Shown here piece by piece: positions 25,706 through 33,652 of a DNA stretch of 64,000 nucleotides. The stretch lies in assembly GCF_004920835.1 (NCBI RefSeq), contig NZ_QFHO01000003.1, forward strand, positions 124,001-188,000. The letters are read 5' to 3'. Source of the stretch: Stenotrophomonas maltophilia. Its GTDB lineage: Bacteria > Pseudomonadota > Gammaproteobacteria > Xanthomonadales > Xanthomonadaceae. Both the position numbers and the translations under genes were made by a program. The notes under the pieces are model-generated. The model saw only the letters and a list, made by a program, of their open reading frames with translations, had not been told where the DNA came from and made no database searches. Each line of letters opens with the position of its first letter. Position 1 is the first letter of the stretch.

Positions 25706-26710
25706 GTGTCGCAGGATAGAGAGTCGCAGTTGCTGCGGCAGGCCACGGAGGCCGGCATCACCTCGTCCCGGGAACTGGCCAACTTCATGGCGCAGGCCGG
25801 GCACGAGTCCCGTGGCCTGAGCCGGCTCAATGAAAGTTTCAACTTCACGCGGGGTATCTCGCAGATCCCGGTGGAAGCGGCGTGGCGCAATGGCAATGGC
25901 GCGCTTGAGGGCGCCCGCCAGGACGCGTTGCGCGGCCGTCCGGAGAATCTGGCCGAGCTGATGTACGGCGGGCGCATGGGCAATGATGCGCCCGGCGACG
26001 CATTGAAGTATCACGGCCGCGGCTATCTGCCGCTGGTCGGCAAGGAAAACTATGAGCGTGCCGGCAAGGCGCTGGATCTGGATCTGGTGAATCAGCCGGA
26101 ACTGGCCGCGCAGCCCGAGCACGCAGGCCGTATTGCGGTGTGGCAGTGGCAGACGCGGGTACCGGAGGCGGCGCGCGAGGATGTGCGCGAAGCGACGCGC
26201 GCGATCAATGGTGGCCTGAACGGCATCGAGGCCCGCCAGCAGCGATTCGATGCGTGGCAGCAGAAGCTGACGCCTGATGTGATGGCGCGGCTGGAGCGGG
26301 GCGAAGTCGGTGCGCCGGCGCAGAGTGTTGCCCGAGACATGTCGCAGACCGGTGAGCCCGGCAACGCGTTGTTCGAGGATGCGCGCCGGCACCTGCAGCA
26401 GATGGGACCACAGAATGGACTGCGCAGTGCACAGGCGCTCGACAATACCGCTGGCGCATTGGCGCTGGGGGCGCAGAAGGCCGGCCTGTCGCGTATCGAT
26501 CATCTGCTGGCGGGCAACGACGGTCGCACGCTGTTTGCGGTGCAGGGCGCGCTGGGGGATCCGGCGATGCTGCGTGCGTCCGTTGACCGGGAGCAGGCCG
26601 CCCAGCAGCCGCTGGCGCAGAGCAGCCAGCAGTTGGCTGCCAGTGTCGCCCAGCAGGACCCGGCGGCCGCGCTCGCCCGCGAGCAGGAGCAGCGTTCTCG
26701 ATCCCTGTAA
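25706..26710 (+). CDS. X-T4SS effector: GH19 peptidoglycan hydrolase with XVIPCD
   Basis: 334 residues. The N-terminal 185 form a GH19 chitinase/lysozyme domain of the phage-endolysin type: AGHESRGLSRLNESFNF puts candidate catalytic Glu at E34 and E43, followed by KYHGRGYLPLVGKENYERAG and WQWQTR. From about residue 218 to the end is an XVIPCD-like secretion domain: GNALFEDARRHL, RIDHLLAG, TLFAVQGALGDPAMLR and a Gln-rich tail. There is no signal peptide, as expected for VirD4-dependent cargo. The start is GTG 25706 with AGGAG 8 nt upstream. The reaction inferred is cleavage of peptidoglycan glycan strands in the target cell. The immunity gene is just upstream. Confidence 0.9.
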   Translation: MSQDRESQLLRQATEAGITSSRELANFMAQAGHESRGLSRLNESFNFTRGISQIPVEAAWRNGNGALEGARQDALRGRPENLAELMYGGRMGNDAPGDALKYHGRGYLPLVGKENYERAGKALDLDLVNQPELAAQPEHAGRIAVWQWQTRVPEAAREDVREATRAINGGLNGIEARQQRFDAWQQKLTPDVMARLERGEVGAPAQSVARDMSQTGEPGNALFEDARRHLQQMGPQNGLRSAQALDNTAGALALGAQKAGLSRIDHLLAGNDGRTLFAVQGALGDPAMLRASVDREQAAQQPLAQSSQQLAASVAQQDPAAALAREQEQRSRSL

Positions 26711-26718
26711 CACCTGAT

Positions 26719-26743
26719 GCCGGCGGGCAGGGGGCCCGCCGGC
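26719..26743 (+). terminator. Rho-independent terminator after the GH19 effector
   Basis: GCCGGCGGGC, loop AGGGG, GCCCGCCGGC, then GCTTTAC: a perfect 10-bp stem with a short T-run, 8 nt after the effector stop. Confidence 0.7.
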
Positions 26744-26807
26744 GCTTTACGTACGACGCGTGGCGCCCTGTGGCGCCGACATGGAAACCCACTCGGAAGG
26801 ACACCAC

Positions 26808-28082
26808 ATGCGAATCGTTCCCTCGAATGCCCGGCACGTCGCTGCCCGCTGCGATGCATCCGCGCGCCGCCTGCCGCCGCTCTGGCTGCTGTCACTTGGA
26901 CTTGCCGCAGCGTCGGCACAGGCTCAGGCTCAGGAGACAGCGGCGCCCGTCGTGGAGGCGCCCATCGCCGCCGAGGCGATCGTTGACGCGCCTGCAGGGA
27001 TGGCACCTGTTGCAGCGCCCATGCCGGCTGAAGCCGTTGTCGCGGCGCCGGCTCCCGATGTACCGGCTGCCGTGACACCTCCTGCGACACCAGTGGTGGA
27101 CGCGCAGCCGGCGCCGGCTGCAGACCCGACGCCTGTGCCCGTTGCACCCGCAGCGGCGGCGCCTGTCGCTGCACCGCCTGCTGTCGTCGAGCCAGCCGTC
27201 CCGGCGGTAGCTCCCGCGCCGCCCGCCTTGGTCATCGCGCCGTTGCCGCCCGAGCAGGCGACCGAGCGTGCGCTTGGTGCCCGCTGCCCGGTGGATCTGG
27301 CTGGGCGGCTGGCGGCCCAGGCCGAGCTGCTGATCGGCGCCTGCCAGGGCACGATGCCGGCGCATCTGGCCGCGCTGCTGGTCGCGCTGCCCCAGCAGGA
27401 CATCCACCTGCCGCGCAGCTGGCGCGAGCGTGAGGTGCAACAGAAGGTTTGGTTCAAGGCGGTGCCGGGCTACGGCCAGCGCCCGGACTTCATCGCGCGG
27501 ATGGGCGACATCTGGGTGCGCTCGCTGGAAGGACGCGACGCCGACAGCACGTTCTACCTGGTGTCGGCACCGTTCACCTGCAGCGACCGGGTCGCCAACC
27601 GCGATGAGTACGGCGCGGAGCCGGTACGTGTGCCAGCGGGTGACTGCCGCGAGGCCTATGTGGCCCAGCGTGTGTACCAGGTTCGCGGGGACGCCGCGCC
27701 GAGGGATGTGACCGCCGATGCCATGCCGGCCATGTCCCAGGTGACGGAGGCCGATCGTGCGCGGCAGCTGTCGCGCGACGGCCGGATCAGCCTGGACCAC
27801 AGCAAGTTGCAGTACGGCCCGGCCATGCGCTGGTTCGTGCAGTACCCGGAGACGGCGCAGAAGGTCGGTCCGCGTGCCTACAGTGACTGGAACCGCGAGC
27901 ACCTGGCCTTCGTGGTCTGGACTGGGGATCGCTTCGAGCTGCGTGAGAAGGTCGCGCGGGCGCAGTGGCCCTGTGATCCGGTAGCACCGGGCGATCGCGC
28001 CTGTGGTGGCTTCCCGGATTCCGGGCCGGATCTGTTCGTGACCGCCGGTGCGTCCGCGCCGGTCGCGGCCTCCAGCCCCTGA
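26808..28082 (+). CDS. Secreted Ala/Pro-rich protein between two effectors, unknown function
   Basis: 424 residues. A signal peptide (LWLLSLGLAAASAQAQA) is followed by about 130 residues rich in Ala, Pro and Val, a spacer that could cross the periplasm or cell wall. The folded C-terminal region (about 155-410) has Cys in RCPVDLAG, IGACQGT, PFTCSDR, GDCREAY, QWPCDP and RACGGFP, likely disulfides. No known domain is recognised. Start ATG 26808 is preceded by GGAAGGA. It is flanked by the GH19 effector upstream and the lipase effector (convergent) downstream. It has no XVIPCD and is exported, so it is not itself T4SS cargo; an immunity-like or envelope role is speculation. Confidence 0.75.
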   Translation: MRIVPSNARHVAARCDASARRLPPLWLLSLGLAAASAQAQAQETAAPVVEAPIAAEAIVDAPAGMAPVAAPMPAEAVVAAPAPDVPAAVTPPATPVVDAQPAPAADPTPVPVAPAAAAPVAAPPAVVEPAVPAVAPAPPALVIAPLPPEQATERALGARCPVDLAGRLAAQAELLIGACQGTMPAHLAALLVALPQQDIHLPRSWREREVQQKVWFKAVPGYGQRPDFIARMGDIWVRSLEGRDADSTFYLVSAPFTCSDRVANRDEYGAEPVRVPAGDCREAYVAQRVYQVRGDAAPRDVTADAMPAMSQVTEADRARQLSRDGRISLDHSKLQYGPAMRWFVQYPETAQKVGPRAYSDWNREHLAFVVWTGDRFELREKVARAQWPCDPVAPGDRACGGFPDSGPDLFVTAGASAPVAASSP

Positions 28083-28100
28083 GGCAGAGGGCCGAAGTGA

Positions 28101-28129
28101 CGCGGGAGCCGGAATGACCGGCTCCCGCG
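28101..28129. terminator. Bidirectional terminator hairpin
   Basis: CGCGGGAGCCGG, loop AATGA, CCGGCTCCCGCG: a perfect 12-bp stem between the convergent stops at 28082 and 28137. Confidence 0.65.
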
Positions 28130-28136
28130 CTGTTCA

Positions 28137-29462
28137 TCAGGCCTGCATGCTGCGGGTCTGGTTCTGCTGTTGTTCCAGTTGCTGATCGCGGTCCTGTGCC
28201 AGACGCTGTCCCGCGGCTTGCTGATCAATGCGCTGGCTGCTCTGCTCCAGCGGGGTGTTCATCGCCACGGCCGTGTCCACCGACACGCGCAGATGCGCCG
28301 GGTCGCCGCCCTGGCCCTGCACCGCGAAGCTGCGCGAGGCATCGGCATTCATCACCACTTCGTCGATGCGCTTGCCGCCTGCAGCGTGCATCTCCGCCGC
28401 CAGGCTACCGGCCAACTGCGTACTCATCACATCCGGCACGCGGCCGACGCGAACGTCCTGCGCATGCACGCCACGGATCGCGTCGTTGAAAAGCGGGTTG
28501 CCAAGATGAGTGGCATCGTCCATGCGCAGCATGCTGGTGTGGTGGCCGTTCTTCTCCGCCTCGCGACGGGCCGGCTCACCGGGTTGCAGCGGGCCACGGA
28601 TGTGGTCGTACAGATCGACGGCACCGCCCGGGATGCCGCGTGCCGCGCGGGTGACGCCACGACGCAGTGATTCCACGTCGTCGCGGTACTCCTCGATCAT
28701 CTTGGCGTTGTCTTTCGCCAGCTTCTGCGTTTCCGGGTGCTTCAGCACCGAGCCTTCGTTGAGGAAGTTGCCCAGTTTGTGCGCGCCGAATGAGCTGGTG
28801 GCCGCGATGATCGGACGGTCTGGAATCAGATCACGCAGGGCGTGATTGCTGAAGCCGTTTGCCGCGAGCGTCTTGATTTCATCGGGCTTGGCGTAGATGC
28901 GGACCTGGCCGAAGTGGGGCGATGCAGCACTGACCGGATCGGAGGCCATGACGTGGTTGATCATGGTGTTGCCGCCTTCCGGAATGCGGTAGCTGAGGCT
29001 GACCGCGCCGTAGGCGTTGAAGGTCTCGCCCTTGACGTTGAAGTGGTGCGAGGTGATCTGGGCCAGGGCGCCGCCGAGGGAATGGCCTGTGACGGTGACC
29101 TGGGGCGCGCGGCCTCCAAATGCAGCTTCCTGCTTCGCGTAGTCCAGCGCGCTTTTGGTCAGGGCGATGGCATCGGGGGCCTGCACATTGGTGCGGGCAA
29201 CGACCATGCCTCCGTCGGTGAGGATTGCATCACGAGCAATCTGTTCGGTGCCGCGATGAGCGACGACGATCTCGTTGGTGTCGGTGCGTTGGTAAATGGT
29301 GCCTTGGTAGCCGTTGAGTCGATTGTCGACATGCTCAAGAACTTTGTACTCGTGTCCGTTGAGCGTGACTTTCTCTTCCTGGCCCGGAGCCCGTCGCCCG
29401 ACTGCACGATCCTTATAGGCGTCATCGGAAAGTGCGGCGTAGTCCTGAGAGGTGATGGTCAT
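28137..29462 (-). CDS. X-T4SS effector: class 3 lipase with XVIPCD
   Basis: 441 residues. An alpha/beta-hydrolase lipase fold occupies about 1-225: IVVAHRGTE, the nucleophile elbow GHSLGGALA with Ser128, then a probable Asp175 (in VMASDPVSA) and His207 (in FSNHALRD) completing a triad. A charged helical linker (235-315) leads to an XVIPCD-like domain (318-441) with HLGNPLFNDAIRGV, RIDEVVMN, SFAVQGQGGDPAHLRVSVD and a Gln-rich tail, matching the GH19 effector's end. There is no signal peptide. It would hydrolyse membrane lipids of the target cell. It overlaps its upstream immunity lipoprotein by 4 nt. Confidence 0.9.
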   Translation of the reverse strand: MTITSQDYAALSDDAYKDRAVGRRAPGQEEKVTLNGHEYKVLEHVDNRLNGYQGTIYQRTDTNEIVVAHRGTEQIARDAILTDGGMVVARTNVQAPDAIALTKSALDYAKQEAAFGGRAPQVTVTGHSLGGALAQITSHHFNVKGETFNAYGAVSLSYRIPEGGNTMINHVMASDPVSAASPHFGQVRIYAKPDEIKTLAANGFSNHALRDLIPDRPIIAATSSFGAHKLGNFLNEGSVLKHPETQKLAKDNAKMIEEYRDDVESLRRGVTRAARGIPGGAVDLYDHIRGPLQPGEPARREAEKNGHHTSMLRMDDATHLGNPLFNDAIRGVHAQDVRVGRVPDVMSTQLAGSLAAEMHAAGGKRIDEVVMNADASRSFAVQGQGGDPAHLRVSVDTAVAMNTPLEQSSQRIDQQAAGQRLAQDRDQQLEQQQNQTRSMQA

Positions 29463-30112
29463 TGGGTGACCTCACTGGCGCTGAGGCTCATGGTGAACAG
29501 CTTGCCCTGCAGCTCGGCTACGTAGTCTGCAGGATTGGTCTTGCCCGTGGCCGGATAGTTGGCAGCAAGCGGAGCCCGCGGATAGGCCGCGTCCGGGTAG
29601 TAGAGCGTATGCGCGCTACCTTCGGTCAGTGGCTTGGCCTCGACGAAGGTCAGGAAGCGCGTTTCGCCTTCAGCACCCGTTGCCTTCAGCATCGCCCCTG
29701 CGCCGCTGAACTCCCACTTGCACACGCCGCGGCCGTAGTAGTCCTCATCCAGCATGCGGTCCACATACAACGTGCCGCGGTACTCGCCGTCGGCGACCTT
29801 GCGCAGCTCCACCGGTTCCTGGCTGGTGATACGTGCGGCGGTACCGGTGGCAGGTTCGATGTGCCCACACTGGTCTTCGTTGGTCACGTCATACTGCGCG
29901 ACACCTTCAACCACCGCGAAATCACCGGGGGCATCCTTCAGGCGCAGCACCAGTTCATAGGCCTTGCGCGGGCTGGGGTTGAGCTTGGCGAGGCCACGCC
30001 CACCCTGGGCGACATCGGCTTCAGCAGCGGCACGTTCCTGGTTCATGGCGGTCTCCGGATTGCAGGCGGTCAATAGAAGCAGAGCAAGGCACGGGATCAT
30101 CTTGTGGCGCAA
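29459..30112 (-). CDS. Immunity lipoprotein for the lipase effector (X-Tfi), proximal paralog
   Basis: 217 residues as a TTG-start gene: AAAGGAGG sits 6 nt before TTG 30112, giving (M)RHKMIPCLALLLLTAC, a proper positively charged signal with lipobox LTAC. ATG 30100 is a later alternative. The mature domain contains GGRGLAKLNPSPRKAYELVL, VEGVAQYDVTN, the Cys in NEDQCGH and GVCKWEF, and ends in a beta-rich segment. It overlaps the effector as ATGA, the tight coupling seen for T4SS effector-immunity pairs, so it likely blocks self-intoxication in the periplasm. Function is inferred from position. Confidence 0.8.
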   Translation of the reverse strand: MRHKMIPCLALLLLTACNPETAMNQERAAAEADVAQGGRGLAKLNPSPRKAYELVLRLKDAPGDFAVVEGVAQYDVTNEDQCGHIEPATGTAARITSQEPVELRKVADGEYRGTLYVDRMLDEDYYGRGVCKWEFSGAGAMLKATGAEGETRFLTFVEAKPLTEGSAHTLYYPDAAYPRAPLAANYPATGKTNPADYVAELQGKLFTMSLSASEVTQ

Positions 30113-30155
30113 TGTCGGCCTCCTTTGGGGGTAGATGGATGGTTGAACTGGCAGC

Positions 30156-30812
30156 TCATGGCGCGAGTTTCTGCACAGTGGTCGTGGTCGAGAACAGCGC
30201 GTCGCGCAGATCTTCGCTGTACTCTGATGGATTCTCCTCGCCACTGGCGCCATAGTTGGCGACGGTGGCGGCGAGTGGATAGATCAACTTTGGGTAGTAG
30301 AGCGTCAGAGGAGACTCGTTCTCCATGCGCTCCTTGTCGACGAACGTCAGGAATCGAGTGTCCGCTTCGTCGGTCGTGGCGCGCAACATCGCACCAACTC
30401 CGGTCAGTGTCCAATGACAGACGCCGCGATCGTAATAGTCTTGGTCCTGCATGCGGTCGAGGTAGAACGTACCGCGGTACTCGTTCTCACCGACCTTGCG
30501 CAGCGTGACGAGCTCCTGGCTGGTAATACGGCTGGCGGTACCGGTCGCCCTCAGGACCCGGCCGCAGTCCTTGTGGTTGCTGACGTCGTACTGGGCAACG
30601 CCCTCGACCACCGTGAATGGACCAGGGGCATCCTTAAGTGTCAGTACCAGCTCGTAGCCCTGCTTTGGTGCAGGGTTGAGTTTGGCCAAGCCGCGCCCAC
30701 CAGCGGCGACGTCGCGTTCGGCATCAGCATAGGGCGAGCATGCGGCCAGTGGGATAAGGGCGAGCAACGCCAGCAGCGGCTGCCTTTTCCTTTCAGGGAG
30801 CACTACTCCCAT
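30156..30812 (-). CDS. Second immunity-type lipoprotein, distal paralog
   Basis: 218 residues, with lipobox LAAC (in LIPLAACSPY). It is clearly homologous to the next gene downstream: GGRGLAKLNPAPKQGYELVL, LKDAPGPFTVVEGVAQYDVSN and YYDRGVCHWTLTG all have direct counterparts. The two are tandem duplicates 43 nt apart. A slightly longer start at 30827 (MQDQA) is possible. It may neutralise a variant lipase or act together with its paralog. Duplicated immunity next to one effector is common where rivals carry diverse effectors. Confidence 0.78.
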   Translation of the reverse strand: MGVVLPERKRQPLLALLALIPLAACSPYADAERDVAAGGRGLAKLNPAPKQGYELVLTLKDAPGPFTVVEGVAQYDVSNHKDCGRVLRATGTASRITSQELVTLRKVGENEYRGTFYLDRMQDQDYYDRGVCHWTLTGVGAMLRATTDEADTRFLTFVDKERMENESPLTLYYPKLIYPLAATVANYGASGEENPSEYSEDLRDALFSTTTTVQKLAP

Positions 30813-31080
30813 GGCCTGATCCTGCATCGTGCGTCCATGTCCATATATCCTTCCTGGGTGACAGGTTTCTCGATTATGGAGCGTGTCAGGAATGCTGCGC
30901 CACCGTCGCGACGGCTTTTTGACGCGCCCGATGCGGTGTATTCCGGCGAATCGATTGCAGCACAGGGGATTCGGGCGTCGCGTTGGACTTGCTGGCAGGG
31001 TCTGTTCGCGGTGGAATCTGCGACGTAAATCAATAATTCACACATTCATCACATTATCAAAGGCGTTCTCCTTGAGCTGC

Positions 31081-31578
31081 ATGATCCGCACCGAAACCAC
31101 GGCCGACCACGCCGCCATCCGCGCACTCACCGAGGCCGCCTTCCGCGAAGCCCCGCACAGCAGCCACACCGAGCAGTTCATCGTCGATGCGCTGCGTTCG
31201 CGTGGGGAGTTGAGCATTTCGCTGGTCGCCGAAACTCAGGGCCAGGTGGTCGGCCACATTGCCCTGTCGCCGGTGACGGTCAGCGATGGCAGCGCCGGCT
31301 GGTTCGGCCTGGGCCCGATTTCGGTATTGCCCGCATGGCAGGGGCAGGGCGTTGGCGCGGCCCTGATGCACGCGGCTCTGGAAGCCCTGCGCCAACAGGG
31401 CGCGTACGGCTGCGTGTTGCTGGGTGAGCCGGCGTACTACGGGCGCTTCGGGTTCCGTGCCGAGCCGGGCCTGGTGCTGCCGGGCGTGCCGGCAGAGTAC
31501 TTCCAGGCGCTTTGCCTGCAGCCTCCGGTGGCACAGGGCGGGGTGCAGTACTCACCGGCCTTCGAGGCGACGGCCTGA
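31081..31578 (+). CDS. GNAT family N-acetyltransferase
   Basis: 165 residues. The GNAT fold is clear: MIRTETTADHAAIRALTE, then VGHIALSPVTV, acetyl-CoA-binding GPISVLPAWQGQGVGAALM (motif A, Q/R-x-x-G-x-G/A) and LGEPAYYGRFGF, typical of the YhbS/predicted N-acetyltransferase branch. The acceptor is unknown. The start is ATG 31081; upstream frames are not protein-like. The 253 nt before it (30828-31080) are AT-rich and hold no gene. Confidence 0.88.
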   Translation: MIRTETTADHAAIRALTEAAFREAPHSSHTEQFIVDALRSRGELSISLVAETQGQVVGHIALSPVTVSDGSAGWFGLGPISVLPAWQGQGVGAALMHAALEALRQQGAYGCVLLGEPAYYGRFGFRAEPGLVLPGVPAEYFQALCLQPPVAQGGVQYSPAFEATA

Positions 31579-31600
31579 GCCGGACCTGGCGCGCTGCAGC

Positions 31601-31807
31601 TCAGGGCGCGCGCCAGACGGTCGGTTCGGGTTGCGGCTTGGGAATGCGGTAGCCGCCGATATGCTCGAGCAGTGCGTTGGTACGGCGCTGTTCGACCAGT
31701 ACCTCACGCAGCAGATTGCGCACGGCGAAGATGGCGAACGGCACCAGGATCCAGACCAGGCTGATTCCCAGCGCAAACAGGGTAAACAGCGCTTTTGCAC
31801 CATCCAT
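31601..31807 (-). CDS. Small single-pass membrane protein
   Basis: 68 residues. One membrane helix (LFTLFALGISLVWILVPFAIFAV) is followed by a short cytoplasmic helix, LLREVLVEQRRTNALLEH, and a Pro-rich tail. No family is recognised. Start ATG 31807 is 9-10 nt after AAGGA; the two upstream ATGs are poorly spaced. Confidence 0.6.
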   Translation of the reverse strand: MDGAKALFTLFALGISLVWILVPFAIFAVRNLLREVLVEQRRTNALLEHIGGYRIPKPQPEPTVWRAP

Positions 31808-31865
31808 GCTCGGCATTCCTTGATCGAAAGCAGCCACGCTAGCACGCGGCTGCTGCCGACGGATG

Positions 31866-32303
31866 TCAGGCCTTATGCCGAAGGTGGATCAGCGGATACG
31901 GGCGGCCCTGCGAATCCAGCGGCGAGCGACCGGTTTCGACGAAGCCCATGCGCAGGTAGAAGCCTACGGCCTGCGCGTTCTGTGCGTTGACGTCGGTGCT
32001 CAGCTGCGGGTGCAGCGCCAGCGCATGCTGCAACAGCTGCCGACCGATACCGGTGCCGCGCGCGTCTGGATCGATGAACAGCGCTTCCATGTGGGTGCCA
32101 TCGATCAGCAGGAAGCCCTGCGGCTGGTCCTGTGCATCGACGGCGACGGTCATCGGCGTCTGCGGCAGGAAAGCGGCTACTTCGGCATCGATGGCCTGGC
32201 GGTCTTCGGCACTGAGGAAGTCATGGGTAGCGTCGACGGCGCGACGCCAGAGGTCGACGAGGGCGGCACCGTCGTCGGCGCGCGAGGGGCGCAGGGTGGT
32301 CAT
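31866..32303 (-). CDS. GNAT family N-acetyltransferase (YafP/PhnO-like)
   Basis: 145 residues. RPSRADDGAALVDLWRRAV opens the fold. The acetyl-CoA motif is ALFIDPDARGTGIGRQLL, followed by DVNAQNAQAVGFYLRMGF and a C-terminal PLIHLRHKA. The start at 32303 is the first ATG giving the GNAT N terminus. It lies downstream of the quinone reductase on the same strand. Acceptor unknown. Confidence 0.85.
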   Translation of the reverse strand: MTTLRPSRADDGAALVDLWRRAVDATHDFLSAEDRQAIDAEVAAFLPQTPMTVAVDAQDQPQGFLLIDGTHMEALFIDPDARGTGIGRQLLQHALALHPQLSTDVNAQNAQAVGFYLRMGFVETGRSPLDSQGRPYPLIHLRHKA

Positions 32304-32371
32304 GGGTTCACCAAGGTGCTTCGGAAGAGTGCGCATTATGAAGCCTTCCGGCTGCAGGTGCGGGCGCGCAC

Positions 32372-33139
32372 TCATCCATCGTTGCGATGGCGGATGAAGG
32401 GGCTATGGGTCTTTGCCTCGGCGCGCAGCACCACGCCATCCTCGAAGTCCCCGCTGTCGTTGAAAGGCACGATCGGCCACTGCCTCCACCGGGCAAGCCG
32501 TTCCAGGTAGTTGCGCGTAGCCGTGGCGAGCGCCTCATCGTGGGCCTGCTTACGCTCCGCTGCATGCCCTGAGCGCACGCCGTGCACCATATGCGGCTCC
32601 ATCACCTCAAAGCCGATGTAGCGCAGGCTGTACATCAACGGCCACAGCAACAGCCGGGTATCGCCTTCACGGCCATCGACCGCGCACGCCCGCGCCGAAG
32701 AGCCGGTGGTGACGCTCAGCAACGCACGCTTGCCCTGCATTACGCCATGTTCGTGGCGCTGACGGCTGTTGTACATCGGCCCATAGACCAGCACGCGGTC
32801 CAGCCAACCCTTGAGGATGGCCGGCGCCGCGAACCACCACAGCGGGAACTGCAGGATCACCAGGTCTGCGGCCCGTAGCAGGTGCAGGTGACGTTGCACA
32901 TCGGCGGGCAACTGGTCGTGTTCGGCGCTGTAGCGTTGTTCGCGCTGGGCATCAAAGCGCTCGGGCTGCAGGCGCCGTGGATGGTGCCAGGCCGCTTCCA
33001 GCGGATCGAAGCCTTCCGCATAAAGGTCGACCACGTCCACCTGCAGGTGGTCGTGCCGCAGCTGCTCGGCCCCCTGCACGGCCAGGTGGGCGTTGAAGGA
33101 GCGGGGTTCGGGGTGGGCAAGCAGGATCAGGGCGCGCAT
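32372..33139 (-). CDS. NAD(P)H:quinone oxidoreductase, flavodoxin-like (KefF/MdaB type)
   Basis: 255 residues. MRALILLAHPEPRSFNAHLA is the FMN-binding N terminus, LVILQFPLWWFAAPAILKGWLDRVL the conserved FMN loop, and KRALLSVTTGSSA the late part, all of the NQO family. It carries out two-electron reduction of quinones, protecting against redox cyclers. It is divergent from the HxlR regulator at 33218, which probably controls it in response to quinones or aldehydes. Confidence 0.88.
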   Translation of the reverse strand: MRALILLAHPEPRSFNAHLAVQGAEQLRHDHLQVDVVDLYAEGFDPLEAAWHHPRRLQPERFDAQREQRYSAEHDQLPADVQRHLHLLRAADLVILQFPLWWFAAPAILKGWLDRVLVYGPMYNSRQRHEHGVMQGKRALLSVTTGSSARACAVDGREGDTRLLLWPLMYSLRYIGFEVMEPHMVHGVRSGHAAERKQAHDEALATATRNYLERLARWRQWPIVPFNDSGDFEDGVVLRAEAKTHSPFIRHRNDG

Positions 33140-33178
33140 GGAGCGAGGTGTTCGAGGAGTGTGCGACCATCCTCGCGG

Positions 33179-33196
33179 TGCCGGCATGCCCCGGCA
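33179..33196. promoter_or_regulatory. Candidate HxlR operator
   Basis: TGCCGG-CATGCC-CCGGCA is an inverted repeat in the 78-nt gap between the divergent quinone reductase and HxlR genes. It is GC-only, so it could also be chance in such a genome. Confidence 0.3.
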
Positions 33197-33217
33197 ATTA
33201 CGCACCTTGAGGTAACC

Positions 33218-33577
33218 ATGGCCTTTCCCGGAGATGTCTATGCCGCCGATTGCTCGGCGCGCGATGCGCTGGCGCTGATCTCGGGCAAGTGGGTGATGCT
33301 GTTGTTGCCGGCGTTGGCGCAGGGCCCGCAACGCAACGGTGCGCTGCTGCGGAAGATCGAAGGCATCTCGCAGAAGGTGTTGACCCAGACCCTGCGGCAG
33401 CTGGAGCGCAATGGCCTGGTCGAGCGGTGTGATCTCGGTAGCAAACCACTGCATGTGGAGTACCACCTGACCGAGGTCGCGCGCGGTCTGGTCGAGACGC
33501 TGTCCGCCCTGGACCGCTGGGCCGAGCATAATTTTCCCGCACTGGACGCGGCCCGCGAGCGCTTCGACGCGCGCTAG
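33218..33577 (+). CDS. HxlR family transcriptional regulator
   Basis: 119 residues. The winged helix-turn-helix is standard: CSARDALALISGKWVMLLLPAL (with Cys14), RNGALLRKIEGISQKVLTQTLRQLERNGLVER, then YHLTEVARGL. A conserved N-terminal Cys in many HxlR proteins senses aldehydes or quinones by alkylation, fitting the neighbouring quinone reductase. Start ATG 33218; the frame is open far upstream but not coding-like. Confidence 0.9.
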   Translation: MAFPGDVYAADCSARDALALISGKWVMLLLPALAQGPQRNGALLRKIEGISQKVLTQTLRQLERNGLVERCDLGSKPLHVEYHLTEVARGLVETLSALDRWAEHNFPALDAARERFDAR

Positions 33578-33652
33578 CGGCACCTGCACGGCCGCGGGCG
33601 TACAATGCGGCCCCGGCGGCCATCCTGGCCCTGCAGACACGCGAGAACCGCC

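Noticed and set aside
26808..28082. Reading the Ala/Pro-rich secreted protein as a third X-T4SS effector
   Set aside because: It has a Sec signal peptide and lacks the FAVQG/DPA pattern of XVIPCD.
30903..30919. CCGTCGCGACGG palindrome followed by CTTTTT
   Set aside because: Looks like a terminator but no + strand gene ends nearby and the palindrome leaves almost no loop.
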